NCBI GenBank assembly: GCA_905182985.1
Contig: CAJJDN010000168.1
Coordinates: forward strand, 144,804 to 208,803
Direction: 5' to 3'
Length of the DNA stretch: 64,000 nt
From: Paramecium sonneborni
Taxonomy: Eukaryota > Ciliophora > Oligohymenophorea > Peniculida > Parameciidae
Shown: positions 12,418 to 23,764 of the stretch, one piece after another
Numbering within the stretch: the first letter of the stretch is position 1
Layout of the letters: every line of letters starts with the position of its first letter
Position numbers and translations under genes: made by a program
Notes under the pieces: generated by a model
What the model was told of the DNA's origin: nothing
Database searches by the model: none
Seen by the model: only the letters and a program-made list of their open reading frames with translations

Positions 12418-12804
12418 TTTCATTTATTTATTAATATTAATTTAATTGATTAAAACTAATTATTAAAATCTATATAATGTTAGAATTTATTTTAATTTTA
12501 CTAAACTAATAATAAAAATATTGTTATTTTAGTTTAGATTCAACAAATTCTTGGTTTTAAAATGCAAAAATTTGGATATCATGATAATATTTATAATTAA
12601 ACATAATATCATCTTATAGCTGAAAAATAAGAGGGAGTTTAAAGCCATATCTCACTTTTGTTTATTTATTCATCTTGAGTTATGTTTTAAATGTTGTTTT
12701 ACTCATTTTTTGTATTAACAACATGATTTAAATTTGCTAAGATCTTCAAATATCTAATCTAAATATCAATAAATGTATTTAATTATTATTTAAATTTTCC
12801 TGTG
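12418..12804. other. Intergenic, no gene seen
   Basis: Open frames without TGA cross this stretch on the minus strand, but they show no family resemblance, and they separate two well-supported minus-strand genes. It most likely contains the promoter of the coiled-coil gene at 12417 and the 3' region of the WD gene. Confidence 0.5.
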
Positions 12805-13767
12805 TCAGAACTTAATTAATAACTATAATTACTATACTACAATATTATTTGAGTCACAAATAATAAGATGATTGTTTTTAGTAAAATCTAAAAAGACAAT
12901 CTAATTCTATAATCCTAAGATTTCTGCTTTAATTGCTTAGGTCAATAAATTATATATAATTATTTAGGAAGAATTTGTAAAAACCAAAACCAAATCAAAA
13001 TCTTTGGATTAAATAAATATTTACTTTTTGAATTGAAATAAGCATTCTTAATCCTTTTCTATAATCTTTAGAAGATTACCTTATTTGTTTAATCAGTTAT
13101 ATCCCATATGAGAATTGTACTAGTAATATAGCATTTTTTAATTTACTTCTCTTATTTGTTTGAATAGCCTATTAAGCATTAATCAATAGGTTAAAAAAAA
13201 TTACAATAATAAACTTATTATTAATTGTGATTTATTTAATTTATAAATTCTCCTGTTTAAGTTTTGTATACCTAAGATATCATGAAAATTACTTTAATTG
13301 ACCCATCATATGCTATTAATATAACTTTTTAACCATCTTTAGAAAAGAATATATTTTTAACAGCAATTTAATGATTAACTTTGAATAAAAGTTAAAAATT
13401 CCTAGAATTCCATATTCTTGCTTCTTTATTATGGCATAAAGTAATCAAATATTAATCTGCAAATGGTATCATTTGTAGAATTTGATAAGCATGACCAACA
13501 AGTATTTTAATTAACTTTATAGTAGTAAGATCAAATATTTGAGCATCACCATTTGATATTCCAACCATTAATCTAATGAAAATTGAAATAATACTTGTTT
13601 TTATCTATAATTTGCATTATTAAAGGTAAATTCTTCAATTTTAATTTTCGTATTAGCTTTCTTAAAGTAAAATTGTACTAAGGGCAACTATAAGAATTTT
13701 TGTTATAACAAATAACTCTAAATAAGATTGTTTAAATACATTTCTTAATTATTTGTAAAATCCTCAT
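12805..13767 (-). CDS. WD-repeat (beta-propeller) protein
   Basis: Introns of 22, 21, 21 and 23 nt give about 291 residues. Blade-like units end in LMVGISNGDAQIFDL, then NKEARIWNS, then DGSIKVYKTQTGEFI and TILIWDITDQ, with the GH and WD-type ends expected of WD40 repeats. Only four to five blades are clear, fewer than the usual seven, so the gene may be divergent or start further upstream. A spliced upstream start at 13841 (MWQLVK..., joined by a 20-nt intron) is possible. WD proteins are scaffolds, and the partner is unknown. Confidence 0.62.
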
Positions 13768-14083
13768 ATTATGATGAAATACATATTGTTTTTATTAGTT
13801 TACAAGCTTGTTTTCTATTTTTATTTTACTAATTGCCACATGTTAGGATAGAAACTGATTACATAAATTTCAATAAAGATATTAATTATAGATTAATCCA
13901 AAAATATTTACTTTTAATAATCATAGATCATATAGGAGAAAATTCTAATTCATCATCTATTTTATAAATTAAATTATAAAATAAATTAATGCACTTAATT
14001 AAAATATTTGATGCTGGAGTTCATATTTAAAAAAAAGTTTTAGAAATAGTATATAAATATCAAAATATATATACAATGTAATA

Positions 14084-15876
14084 TCATAATTTAGTGTTGC
14101 AAAAATATTAGAGTAGAGCTTTGTAATTAATTTTTTCTAAATTTTTACCTAAATTGTAATTTATCATTTCAACATATTCAATTTATCTTGGTAGTAATTA
14201 TATTTCACAAAATTTTAAAGTTGCTTCATAATCTGAAGAATCACATTCTCCTGATTGTGTTTTTTATTTTTTTATTGTTATTTATTATAAAGTATCTTCA
14301 ATTTTGTATTAATATTTAGTAAAAATTTATTTTAGATTTTATTCAATATTAGTTTTTTCTGAAAAGGAAAACAATTAATATTTTCCGAGTAATTATTTTA
14401 AGACACTTTAAATTATTGAAATAGAATTAGAATTTTTAAGACTATGCATAACCTAATCTTATGTATTATCTTCAACAAGATATCTAGCAACTAAGAGTTT
14501 TTCTTTTTCATTATCCATCATGAAAGGTTCTTTAGATAAAATATCTATGATCTCTTCAATTGAAAGTTAGGAATCTGAATAGTAATTTAATAGTTGATCT
14601 AAATATATTAATGGGATTGATTTTAATTAGAATTAAAACTTCAATTTTTTACCTATTGATTTAACCTCATAATAATTCACTTTAGGCAGCTTTTATATTT
14701 TGTATTCTTTTCTTAGGGATAATCCTTCATCATCTTCTTCATTTGATATTGAATCTTCTTCAAATCCATGAATACTTGTCATTTCGATTTAAAATGATTT
14801 CTGATAATCAAGTATATGTTATTTTTTACGAAGACTAGGTTATCTAAAAAGATTTAATTAGGATGGTATTTCACTGATTATTTCATCCTAAATAGATTTT
14901 TCACTTTTAATATTCTAAACGCACTTTTAATACTTTTCATCTAATATCAATTATTAAGTATCCGTAGCTTATTTTATAATTAAATTTGGATTCGATAATT
15001 CATAAGCTTATAATTAATCATCTTTCTCGTTGATTATTTTTAAGAGTTATTGTATATATAACTCCTTATAATTCTATTGATTTACAAGTTATTGTTATAA
15101 ATCTATTATCTTTGCTTAAAGTTTTGTAATTTCAACCTCATCTCTATATATTTATAATCTATTCTTAAATTTATTCTGTTAAGGAACTTATATTTGGCTA
15201 ATCAATAGTAATTATTTTTTATTTTCTCGATCCAAATGTTTATTTTCAATCTCTAATTTTTCAATTTAATTTTGATATCTCACTGTATCTGATTGTAATT
15301 ATTAAATTAGTTATTATTATTAATTAGTTTCAACTTGCATTTTTTTAAGTCTTTTTTATAAATCTTCATGTACATCTTTAAAATTTACTCCATTCACTTT
15401 ATAATTTAATAATTAACTAACTTATTAAATTTATTTTTTTAATCTCATGCATTCTGATTGATATTCCTTACATTCAATTTATAATTCTTACTATTTTGTG
15501 AGGCTCATCTATTTTTTCATCTCTTCAATGATTTTAATTTTTTATAACAATTCAGATTCAAGCTATTTATTCAAGGTTTGTAATTTACGAAGATTCTATT
15601 ATTGAAAATAAATTTCTCCATTATAACTTTATTCAGTCTAAATTTATGAATTTTGCTTACTTTCATTGGTTTTTATTTTAGTTTAAACATTTTAAAATCC
15701 TCTTCCAGTTAATGAATCTGATATTTTAATTGAGTGTTCTCAAATAATAATTTATCTTCCTCAGTTACTCTTGGACCAGAATATTAAGTTTGAGATAGTC
15801 TAGTTGAGTGACAACGAAGTTTATTATTGTCAATACTTGATGTCTTGCTTTTGGAAGTATGAAATATGCTAAGCAT
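14084..15876 (-). CDS. Long coiled-coil protein
   Basis: One 23-nt intron near codon 85 leaves a 589-residue protein. Residues ~50-330 are almost continuous heptads rich in Gln, Leu, Lys and Glu. An acidic segment (EEDSISNEEDDEG) lies near residue 380. The C-terminal ~200 residues look globular and helical, ending in a short conserved-looking block before TGA. The arrangement (coiled coil, acidic linker, helical C-terminal domain) is common in ciliate basal-body and cortical proteins, but no family can be named. Confidence 0.68.
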
Positions 15877-16422
15877 TTTGATATATAAATAAAATTAATA
15901 ACATCATCAATTTTAGAATTAGTATGGTTTTTATTAAAATTTTGATCTAAGATTTCTTAATACTAATCAATTACATTAATAACTTTACATGCTCAAATTT
16001 GCAATTTAAGAATTATTTTTCTAAAGATAACGAACGAAAGATAATCTAATGAAGCTTTTTTTGCATTTTTAGAGTAGATTTTATTAGAACTCAATAATTA
16101 AACTTATTCATTTATTTAATCATCATTTAAGAGTTATCAAGTGGTTGATTCTATATAAAATGTTAAATTAATTCTATATAGCATTAAAAATCAATAATAT
16201 TGATAATTTTAATGGTAATTAATTATGGTTGTTTTTAATAAAAGTTGTTCTGGATAAGGAATCAAGAAATAAAATTTTATGGTGTATGTAAATATACTTG
16301 ATTATAGTATCTAATAATATTAATTATTTTAATTTCATTTTGCATATTAATTTTATTAATTTTATTGAACACAATTGCATAGTATAGTATATAAAATTTA
16401 AAGTTCATGACTGGACAAAGAT
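15877..16422. other. Divergent intergenic region
   Basis: This AT-rich spacer lies between two genes transcribed away from each other and should contain both promoters. No coding signal, hairpin or repeat stood out. Confidence 0.6.
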
Positions 16423-17460
16423 ATGAACGTGGTCATATGATTAAATAACTTTAAGATATGTTCTTCTTTTTAATTAGTTTAAGATGATGGTTTGTTCAGA
16501 AATAAATCAAAAAAGACTGAAAGTTAAGTAGAAATGTGTCTAGAAAAGAATGTCTAATTTATAAATTATAACAATTTAAAAAGGGAGCATCTCATAAAAA
16601 CTATGCAAAATCACAAATTTATTTTGAATGAATATATGACAACTATACTAAATAAAAGAGTATGCAAAAAGTAAGAAGATGCGGTTAATAATCAAATATG
16701 GAATAAGACGCTAAATTAAAAAACTGATGAAATTGGGTTATGTATATGGATTTACTTAGAACATAATATGAGTCACAGGAGGATATTAGCAGAATAATGG
16801 ATTTTGTAATTTAAAAGTAGTAGTAACAAGGGAAATAAAGAATGTGGGAAACAGTGTACATTTGAAAAAAATTAACTTTGTTGTATGTTTACAAAGAGTT
16901 AATTGTATTAGAATTTTCTAAGTAAGTAATAGTGTTATTAAAACTACTTACTGTAAATCGTTATTGATCATAATGGTAAAAACTAGAATTTAGAATTATA
17001 TAAATGTTATCATTTAAACATGTTAGATGACTTGGAAATAATAGTTAGGTTTCATTAACACTTGAATTTGAGTGAGGAGATAGGGAAACCCAGATCATTA
17101 TCATTTTAGGAATAGACAATGATTCCAAAGTAAAATTATAGATTGATGAGATTCAATTCAGATTAAATAAGAACAACTGAGAAGAAGGTATTGATGTATT
17201 CAGTAGAAGAAGAAGTGACTTTTATGATAGATGAAAATTAGATAGGGAGAGTGATGAGTTAGAATTCAGATTCTGATTATATGATATAAACAATAGAAGA
17301 GGAGACAGATGTGAGTGAATGGTAAGTTATTGATCATAAATAATAATTTACAACTGATTAAAAGAAGGCATTAAGTTATTTGAAAGAGATAAGAAATTTA
17401 TTCAATTGTAAATCAAAACATAGTCATTAAATATAATTGGTTTTAGAATTTATTGAATGA
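16423..17460 (+). CDS. Unknown protein, possibly HORMA/Atg13-like
   Basis: A single frame of about 325 codons runs from ~16456 to the TGA at 17458. Adding a 3-codon first exon and a 24-nt intron at 16432-16455 gives 337 residues. Around residues 110-140 the pattern 'hydrophobic strand - IYLE - turn - ILAEQW - strand' resembles the HORMA core of Atg13, where a 'IEVYL ... LLERW' pair is typical. The second half is polar and rich in Ser, Glu and Gln, as expected for the disordered tail of Atg13. The resemblance is weak, so this is a hypothesis. The 5' end is uncertain. Confidence 0.6.
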
Positions 17461-17901
17461 TAAAGATATAAATCGGTTGGTTTAGATTGATATTTATAAT
17501 TATTATAAACTATAATATGATAAAATGATTTAAGATTAATAATAATAATTAGATTCTAATATTATTTAAATATAAAGTTAAAATATCATGAGATGAATGA
17601 GATCGAATAAAAATGAGATAAAGATTATGATTAAGAAATATAAATTTGAGTATTAGGATATAAAAATAATAAGAAAAGTGATATTAATAAAAGAGATAAA
17701 ATAAATTCGTTTTTGAATTAGAAATAAAGAAAATGATAATTATAATTAGGTTATGAAATATAGAGAGTAGGAGTATAAAATGATAGATAGGATGAATAAA
17801 AGGAAATAGAGTAGAAATGAGAATTGAAATTTATAAGTATGATTAATTAATGGTTGATAATTGAAAAAAATTCGTTTTTATATGATTAATAAATAAAATA
17901 A
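17461..17901. other. Intergenic, purine-skewed, no gene
   Basis: This stretch is almost devoid of C on the plus strand and has TGA in all plus frames. No minus-strand frame looks coding. It presumably contains the promoter of the trichocyst gene. Confidence 0.6.
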
Positions 17902-19032
17902 ATGAAATCAATAATTCTGATTGCCTTAATTGTTGTAGGATTTACAGCTAGAGTCCAAGAGAGAAATATGGCAAAGGTGTAAGCTGATTTAAGTAAAAGT
18001 ACTTATGGAAGTGCATTACTTCACTTGGTTGAATTACATTCAATGGCTGGAGGACCAGTTTAAGAATTGATTGATGCTATTGAAGAATTAATTAATGATT
18101 TAGAAGAGGAATTAGAAGAATTAGAATTCAATTTCAAAGTTAGAACAAATGAACACAATGCTTTAGTTGTTTCATTAGAATAAGACATTCAAGATGCTGT
18201 AATAGGTATATTTTAATTTGAAATTATTAAGATGTCAATAATACATAAGATACCTTAGATAATCTATTATATCCAAGAAGAGCTTAAATCTAAAGCAAGA
18301 TTGATTCTGTCATTGGATATTAAGAAGATAATAGAAAGAATTATGATGAAGCTATCTTAGTTAGAGAATAAGAACATGATGCATTTGAAGCATAAGTTGC
18401 TGAATTAAATGATGCTACAGCTTCAGTTGATGATGCATTAGCTCTTCTTGCTTCATTAACTAATCCATCATTATTATAAATTAGAAGATTCTAAAATACT
18501 CTCAAAAATATTGAAAATAAAATTAGATCAAGATCAAGAATGGCACCAATGATTAAAGCTTTAATTGCTTTAGCTTCTAATCAAAATTTCTCTAACTAAG
18601 ATGTTTTGAAAAATATTGTTGATGCTCTTAATGAATTTAGAAATGCTGTTGTTGATTAAATCAATGATTTAACAGCATAAGAAGCTTAAGATGTTTTAGA
18701 TCATGAAGCTTATCTTGAACAATTAGATGATGAATATGCTGAATTCTAAAGATAAATTGATAGAGCTACTGTTGATTTAACAGCCACCAATGGTATAAAT
18801 TCATATTTATAATCTTTCTATAGAAAAAATTGATTAATTGTCTGAATTCAGAGATTAAAGAGCAGCTGATTAAAAATAATACACTGCTGAATTAGAATTA
18901 GAAAATAATACCTATGCTGAAGAAACCGATATCTATACCAATACCAAGAATGAATTCACCAGAGAATTAGGAATCAGTGAATAAGCTTTAGCTCTTGTTA
19001 AAAGTGCTGATTTCTCAAACGTTCATGTTTGA
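17902..19032 (+). CDS. Trichocyst matrix protein
   Basis: Two introns (18206-18231, 26 nt; 18793-18823, 31 nt) give 357 residues. A signal peptide starts the protein (MKSIILIALIVVGFTA). The rest is Ala/Glu/Asp/Gln-rich and helical, with heptads such as LINDLEEELEELE and repeated EEL/DDE units and very few Trp or Cys. This composition matches trichocyst matrix proteins, which are made as precursors, cut in the secretory pathway and packed into the crystalline shaft that is fired at exocytosis. More uniform codons (GCT, GAA, AGA) than its neighbours fit high expression. The family assignment is by composition and layout. Confidence 0.82.
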
Positions 19033-19172
19033 TTGATATTCATCCAAAATATAATAAATATATCATTAATCTATTTATTTTCTAATCGTATTAATACTTC
19101 ATCAATCTAAATACGTAACCCTTTAAAAGGTTCAATGTTATTTATATATTACAATAAATTTATTTTAATAAT

Positions 19173-19931
19173 TCATCCCCATAACTACAGATAGATAATT
19201 ATTTGATTTGCTTTTTCATAAGGAAATTTAGGATCATCAAATTATTTCATATACAGAAAATTTTCATCTCTAACACAAATTATGAACATAAACATTGCTA
19301 TTATAATAAATATAGATTCAGATAACATCTTTTCTAAATAATAATCTTTATTTATGATTATTAAACTTCTATTTATCCATAATTATAGATACTGTATAAA
19401 TATTCTTTTTTTATATTCTACTCTAAATTAATATTTAATATATTAGCTATAAATATTGATCTCGAAAAAAACAATCTAAGGAACAGATAATTATCTACCC
19501 ATCAAATAATCTAAAAATGTTGAATCTTTTAATTCTACTTATACTATTTATTTATACTGATTCTATTCGTTGTTTTATAATTATTAACTTTAATAATATT
19601 AGCAATCTTTCCATTAAATGTCAATAAATGAAATTATATTCTTTAATTTTTTGATTTTATTGAAAAAATCTAAATCAAGTAATTTGATACCTTTTTATAA
19701 AATAAAATAATATATTATGAGAACGCTCTTTTATTTCAGTAACTTTTTTTGCTTATTAATTTGATTCAATTATTTGAGGTTCTATCCTTATTATATAATT
19801 AATAATATTTCCTACCTTTAGTTAGATTAAGTTAAATCAATGAATGAATTTCTAGCTTATATAAGTTTAGTGAGTGGTTTTTTTAATGATTCAAATAAAG
19901 CATTTTAATTTGGTTTGACTTATTAATACAT
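19173..19931 (-). CDS. Unknown protein with a C-terminal membrane segment
   Basis: A continuous minus-strand frame runs for about 300 codons without TGA. The ATG at 19931 gives 252 residues, and coding-like sequence continues upstream to about 20090, so a 5' exon may be missing. The N-terminal part is polar and Gln/Lys-rich. Near the C-terminus a hydrophobic stretch (SIFIIIAMFMFIICV) is followed by ~35 residues including DDPKFPYEK. No family is recognised. The 5' half lies in the duplicated 1,160-bp block. Confidence 0.5.
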
Positions 19932-20608
19932 TAGATTATTAGCATCCTACAATTTAAAATATGAGTTTTTATTCTTTTTGTTAAATTTATATATTATTTG
20001 AATAGGATATTCAAAATTAAGAATCAAGAAATGATTTAGACACTTCTTTTTCTCATAGAAATCATCTAATAAGTATATTGTAAATAAAGGATATTGGAAT
20101 TATCAAAATTTCTAAGATTTTGAGTCGAAATATAAATATAAATTAATTCACCTTATTTCTGAGGTAGGAGTATATCCATTTAATTTAAAATAAATTAACA
20201 TTTATTTAAAATGAAAAGCAGAAAATTAAAAAAATAATATTTTATCATTTTGATACGTAGTATTGAAAATAATAACTATTATGAATTACAAATTAGATGA
20301 CACAAATCTGTAGGATAATCATTTAAAAATTTATACCAATGCTTACCTTCTAAATATAATTTCCTTTGGCTTTTGGTGAAGCTGTATATGTTTGTGGTAA
20401 TAGTAAGGAATTGGGTCATTGGAATCCTATGTAAGCTTTAAGAATGCAATGGAGTGAAGTAAGTATCATTAATATTAATAAATAAAAGGGAGACATATGG
20501 AAATCAACATTAGAAATAAATATTATTGATTAAGAGTTTTAAGATATTGAATACAAATATTTCTTTGGCGAATTTGATAGACCTTAAAATATTGAATGGG
20601 AAATGGGA
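19449..20608. repeat. 1,160-bp exact duplication, copy 1
   Basis: This block is identical, base for base as read, to 20610-21769 (offset 1,161). It ends at a single N. It contains the 3' two-thirds of the minus-strand gene and the first 270 bases of the CBM20 gene. Copy 1 continues naturally on its left only, which fits the right end of one contig. Confidence 0.95.
20339..20608 (+). pseudogene. Truncated duplicate of the CBM20 gene start
   Basis: This is the same sequence as the first 270 bases of the gene at 21500, cut off at the N in position 20609 inside the codons for EWEMG. It is most likely the overlapping end of a contig and not a real second gene. Confidence 0.8.
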
Positions 20609-20609
20609 N
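20609..20609. other. Single-N join between overlapping contigs
   Basis: One undetermined base separates two identical 1,160-bp blocks in the same orientation. The pattern is that of a scaffolder joining two overlapping contig ends without merging them. Confidence 0.85.
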
Positions 20610-21092
20610 ATAAATATTGATCTCGAAAAAAACAATCTAAGGAACAGATAATTATCTACCCATCAAATAATCTAAAAATGTTGAATCTTTTAATTCTACT
20701 TATACTATTTATTTATACTGATTCTATTCGTTGTTTTATAATTATTAACTTTAATAATATTAGCAATCTTTCCATTAAATGTCAATAAATGAAATTATAT
20801 TCTTTAATTTTTTGATTTTATTGAAAAAATCTAAATCAAGTAATTTGATACCTTTTTATAAAATAAAATAATATATTATGAGAACGCTCTTTTATTTCAG
20901 TAACTTTTTTTGCTTATTAATTTGATTCAATTATTTGAGGTTCTATCCTTATTATATAATTAATAATATTTCCTACCTTTAGTTAGATTAAGTTAAATCA
21001 ATGAATGAATTTCTAGCTTATATAAGTTTAGTGAGTGGTTTTTTTAATGATTCAAATAAAGCATTTTAATTTGGTTTGACTTATTAATACAT
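20610..21092 (-). pseudogene. Truncated duplicate of the minus-strand unknown gene
   Basis: This repeats the 5' part of the gene at 19173-19931 (19449-19931 shifted by 1,161) and stops at the N. It is expected to vanish once the duplicated block is collapsed. Confidence 0.7.
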
Positions 21093-21769
21093 TAGATTAT
21101 TAGCATCCTACAATTTAAAATATGAGTTTTTATTCTTTTTGTTAAATTTATATATTATTTGAATAGGATATTCAAAATTAAGAATCAAGAAATGATTTAG
21201 ACACTTCTTTTTCTCATAGAAATCATCTAATAAGTATATTGTAAATAAAGGATATTGGAATTATCAAAATTTCTAAGATTTTGAGTCGAAATATAAATAT
21301 AAATTAATTCACCTTATTTCTGAGGTAGGAGTATATCCATTTAATTTAAAATAAATTAACATTTATTTAAAATGAAAAGCAGAAAATTAAAAAAATAATA
21401 TTTTATCATTTTGATACGTAGTATTGAAAATAATAACTATTATGAATTACAAATTAGATGACACAAATCTGTAGGATAATCATTTAAAAATTTATACCAA
21501 TGCTTACCTTCTAAATATAATTTCCTTTGGCTTTTGGTGAAGCTGTATATGTTTGTGGTAATAGTAAGGAATTGGGTCATTGGAATCCTATGTAAGCTTT
21601 AAGAATGCAATGGAGTGAAGTAAGTATCATTAATATTAATAAATAAAAGGGAGACATATGGAAATCAACATTAGAAATAAATATTATTGATTAAGAGTTT
21701 TAAGATATTGAATACAAATATTTCTTTGGCGAATTTGATAGACCTTAAAATATTGAATGGGAAATGGGA
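20610..21769. repeat. 1,160-bp exact duplication, copy 2
   Basis: This is the second copy of the block at 19449-20608. It continues naturally to the right into the rest of the CBM20 gene, as the left end of the next contig would. Confidence 0.95.
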
Positions 21770-22534
21770 CCTAATCGAATAGTAAGAACAAATGAAAATA
21801 CTAGTATATTTTAATTTATATATGTTAGTTATTACTGATATTTGGAATCACAGGAAGATTTTATTTTAGTGCTACAATCCTAATAAATATCCAATATTTG
21901 TTTCTGGATCATGTTATGATCTCGGAATATTCTAAAGAAGAGTCAGCATGAAATAAAAAGAAGATATATCTTATATAAGAATACTTGTAAATATTCTGGA
22001 AGAAAGAGAAATTAGTTATTAATTCCATTATATTAAAAAGAGGCATTATACTAGTCCTCTTTATTAATTGAATCTTAATAATACAAGTAAGTTAATAATA
22101 AAATAACCAATTAGATGATTATTACAAAAATTATATAGTAGTCTTCTGTGAAGGATTAATTCAAATCAAGAGATCTATATATCAATTAGATAATCATATT
22201 TGTTATGGTTATGTTCCTGCTGATTAAGATGACTTCAATTCTCTTAAAAAGGCCAATTTAAGCACCATCATTGAATTCTAGAACTCTCTATAATAATATA
22301 GTCATTCTATCAAAAAGTATGATGACTTTACTTACTATATTGTTAACATTTGTATCAATCAGAATTTTATTAACTATTTTTAAAGACTCTACTAGTTTAT
22401 TCAAGTATAAATTCAAAAATATAATGTAAATTATTATACAAATCTTTTTATAGTTAATTTATATCTGCAACAACTCAATGAAGCATCTTAGAAAATATTT
22501 ACAATTGTATTAGAGATTAATCATTTTACAATGA
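21500..22534 (+). CDS. Starch-binding protein with two CBM20 domains
   Basis: Introns of 30, 25, 28 and 28 nt give 307 residues. Domain 1 (about 1-95) has the CBM20 pattern VYVCGNSKELGHWNP. Domain 2 (about 105-200) has ILFQCYN and FVSGSCYDLGIFQRR, which is weaker and lacks the first Trp. The remaining ~100 residues have no recognised domain. CBM20 modules bind alpha-glucan. Paramecium stores amylopectin-like granules, so a granule-targeting or phosphorylation-related adaptor is likely. No amylase, dikinase or phosphatase domain is attached. The stop depends on the last intron. Without it the frame would run into the next gene. Confidence 0.72.
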
Positions 22535-22539
22535 TTAAT
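22516..22539. terminator. Perfect hairpin over the CBM20 stop codon
   Basis: The 10-base arms ATTAATCATT and AATGATTAAT flank a TTAC loop. The right arm contains the predicted TGA at 22532-22534. It sits between two closely spaced same-strand genes, so it could affect 3'-end formation. It could also be chance in AT-rich DNA. Confidence 0.35.
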
Positions 22540-22587
22540 TTATTACTTCTTTATAAATAAATTTAATGCATCTTTATAAATAATTTA

Positions 22588-23764
22588 ATGAATTACCCCA
22601 ATTATGATTTATTATCCTACTTAAAACAAAAAGACTAAGCAATCAGAAATCAACTCATTCCTATTAGAGTTGATTTTGATGAATACTAAGAGCAAATTCT
22701 TAGATATTTTAGAACTATATTTGAATAGACAGCCAATCTTTCATAAGAATAATAATTAGAAATTGAAATAAAGATAGGTACTTTCATTGCTAAAGAATAA
22801 AATCATTAAAATATGATTGATAATTTTAAGTATATACACATCTAAGCCTTCTAGATTTGCATCTAAATATCATCATATTTTGATAACACAATTAGCGTAA
22901 TATTATACATTTTAGCCTAATTTTGCTCTTTTTCCATAGACTAAATGGGATACTAATTCCTTATCATAAAGCTATATTAGTTTAACTCAATATTTTAGAA
23001 ATCTAGAAAAATAAAAAGATGAGTTTGCCTCTTAAATTTATAGTTTGTATATTGATCCTGAAAAAATGTTACCTTCGTTGCGATAAAATTATGGATTACG
23101 ATTAGATATGCTTTTATAAAATGGTCAAAGAATTTCTGTTTATTTGAATGGCAGAAAAGCTATCATTTAAAAAAAAAGATTAGAAAATTTAGATATTATG
23201 AAAGATAATATCCAATATAGATTGTCTGCAAATATTGAAAATAAATTCAATGTGCCTGTAGATTTTGATGACTTTATTGAAAGAAATAAATTTAGATCAA
23301 TTAGATTTAAATAATATTAAATAATAGAATATTAATTTTTAGAGATTAGTCTCAGCAGAGTCTTGACAGTTGATACTTTTAACTTTTAAGAACTTAGAGG
23401 TTAATTTAAAGAGAATGGATCAATCTAATGGAAAAAACTATTATATCATCTTTTATCTAAATTATATGATGTGACTCCAGAACTTAAATTTCCATCAATC
23501 AAAGATAATATAATTAATAATATTAGAAGATGTGAAATTGAATTTGAAATTCATGATATTAATTTCTTCCGATAAAATTTATCTGCATTTGCTAGAATGT
23601 AAAGAAATGTAGATTCTTTTTTCTATTGTGATATTGTTTCATCTGATATTCTCTACAGTTAAATCTAAAAAATACATCCTGATGCAGATAGAAGAAAATA
23701 CTGCTCACCACTAATTGGAAATTATTTACAGACAGTTTATAGAGTTGCCAATAAATATGTTTGA
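22588..23764 (+). CDS. mRNA-capping RNA 5'-triphosphatase (Cet1/TTM type)
   Basis: One 25-nt intron gives 383 residues. The tunnel-fold signatures are present: a first glutamate strand ELEIEIKIG near residue 80, basic residues in NYGLRLDM near 175, and a second glutamate strand RCEIEFEIHD near 310, followed by a Lys/Arg-rich end (PDADRRKYCSPLIGNYL). The paired ExE strands bind the metal in the Cet1-like triphosphate tunnel metalloenzymes, which remove the gamma phosphate of nascent mRNA before capping. Fungi and many protists use this type, in contrast to the cysteine-phosphatase type of animals and plants. No guanylyltransferase domain is attached, so that activity must lie elsewhere. Confidence 0.78.
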
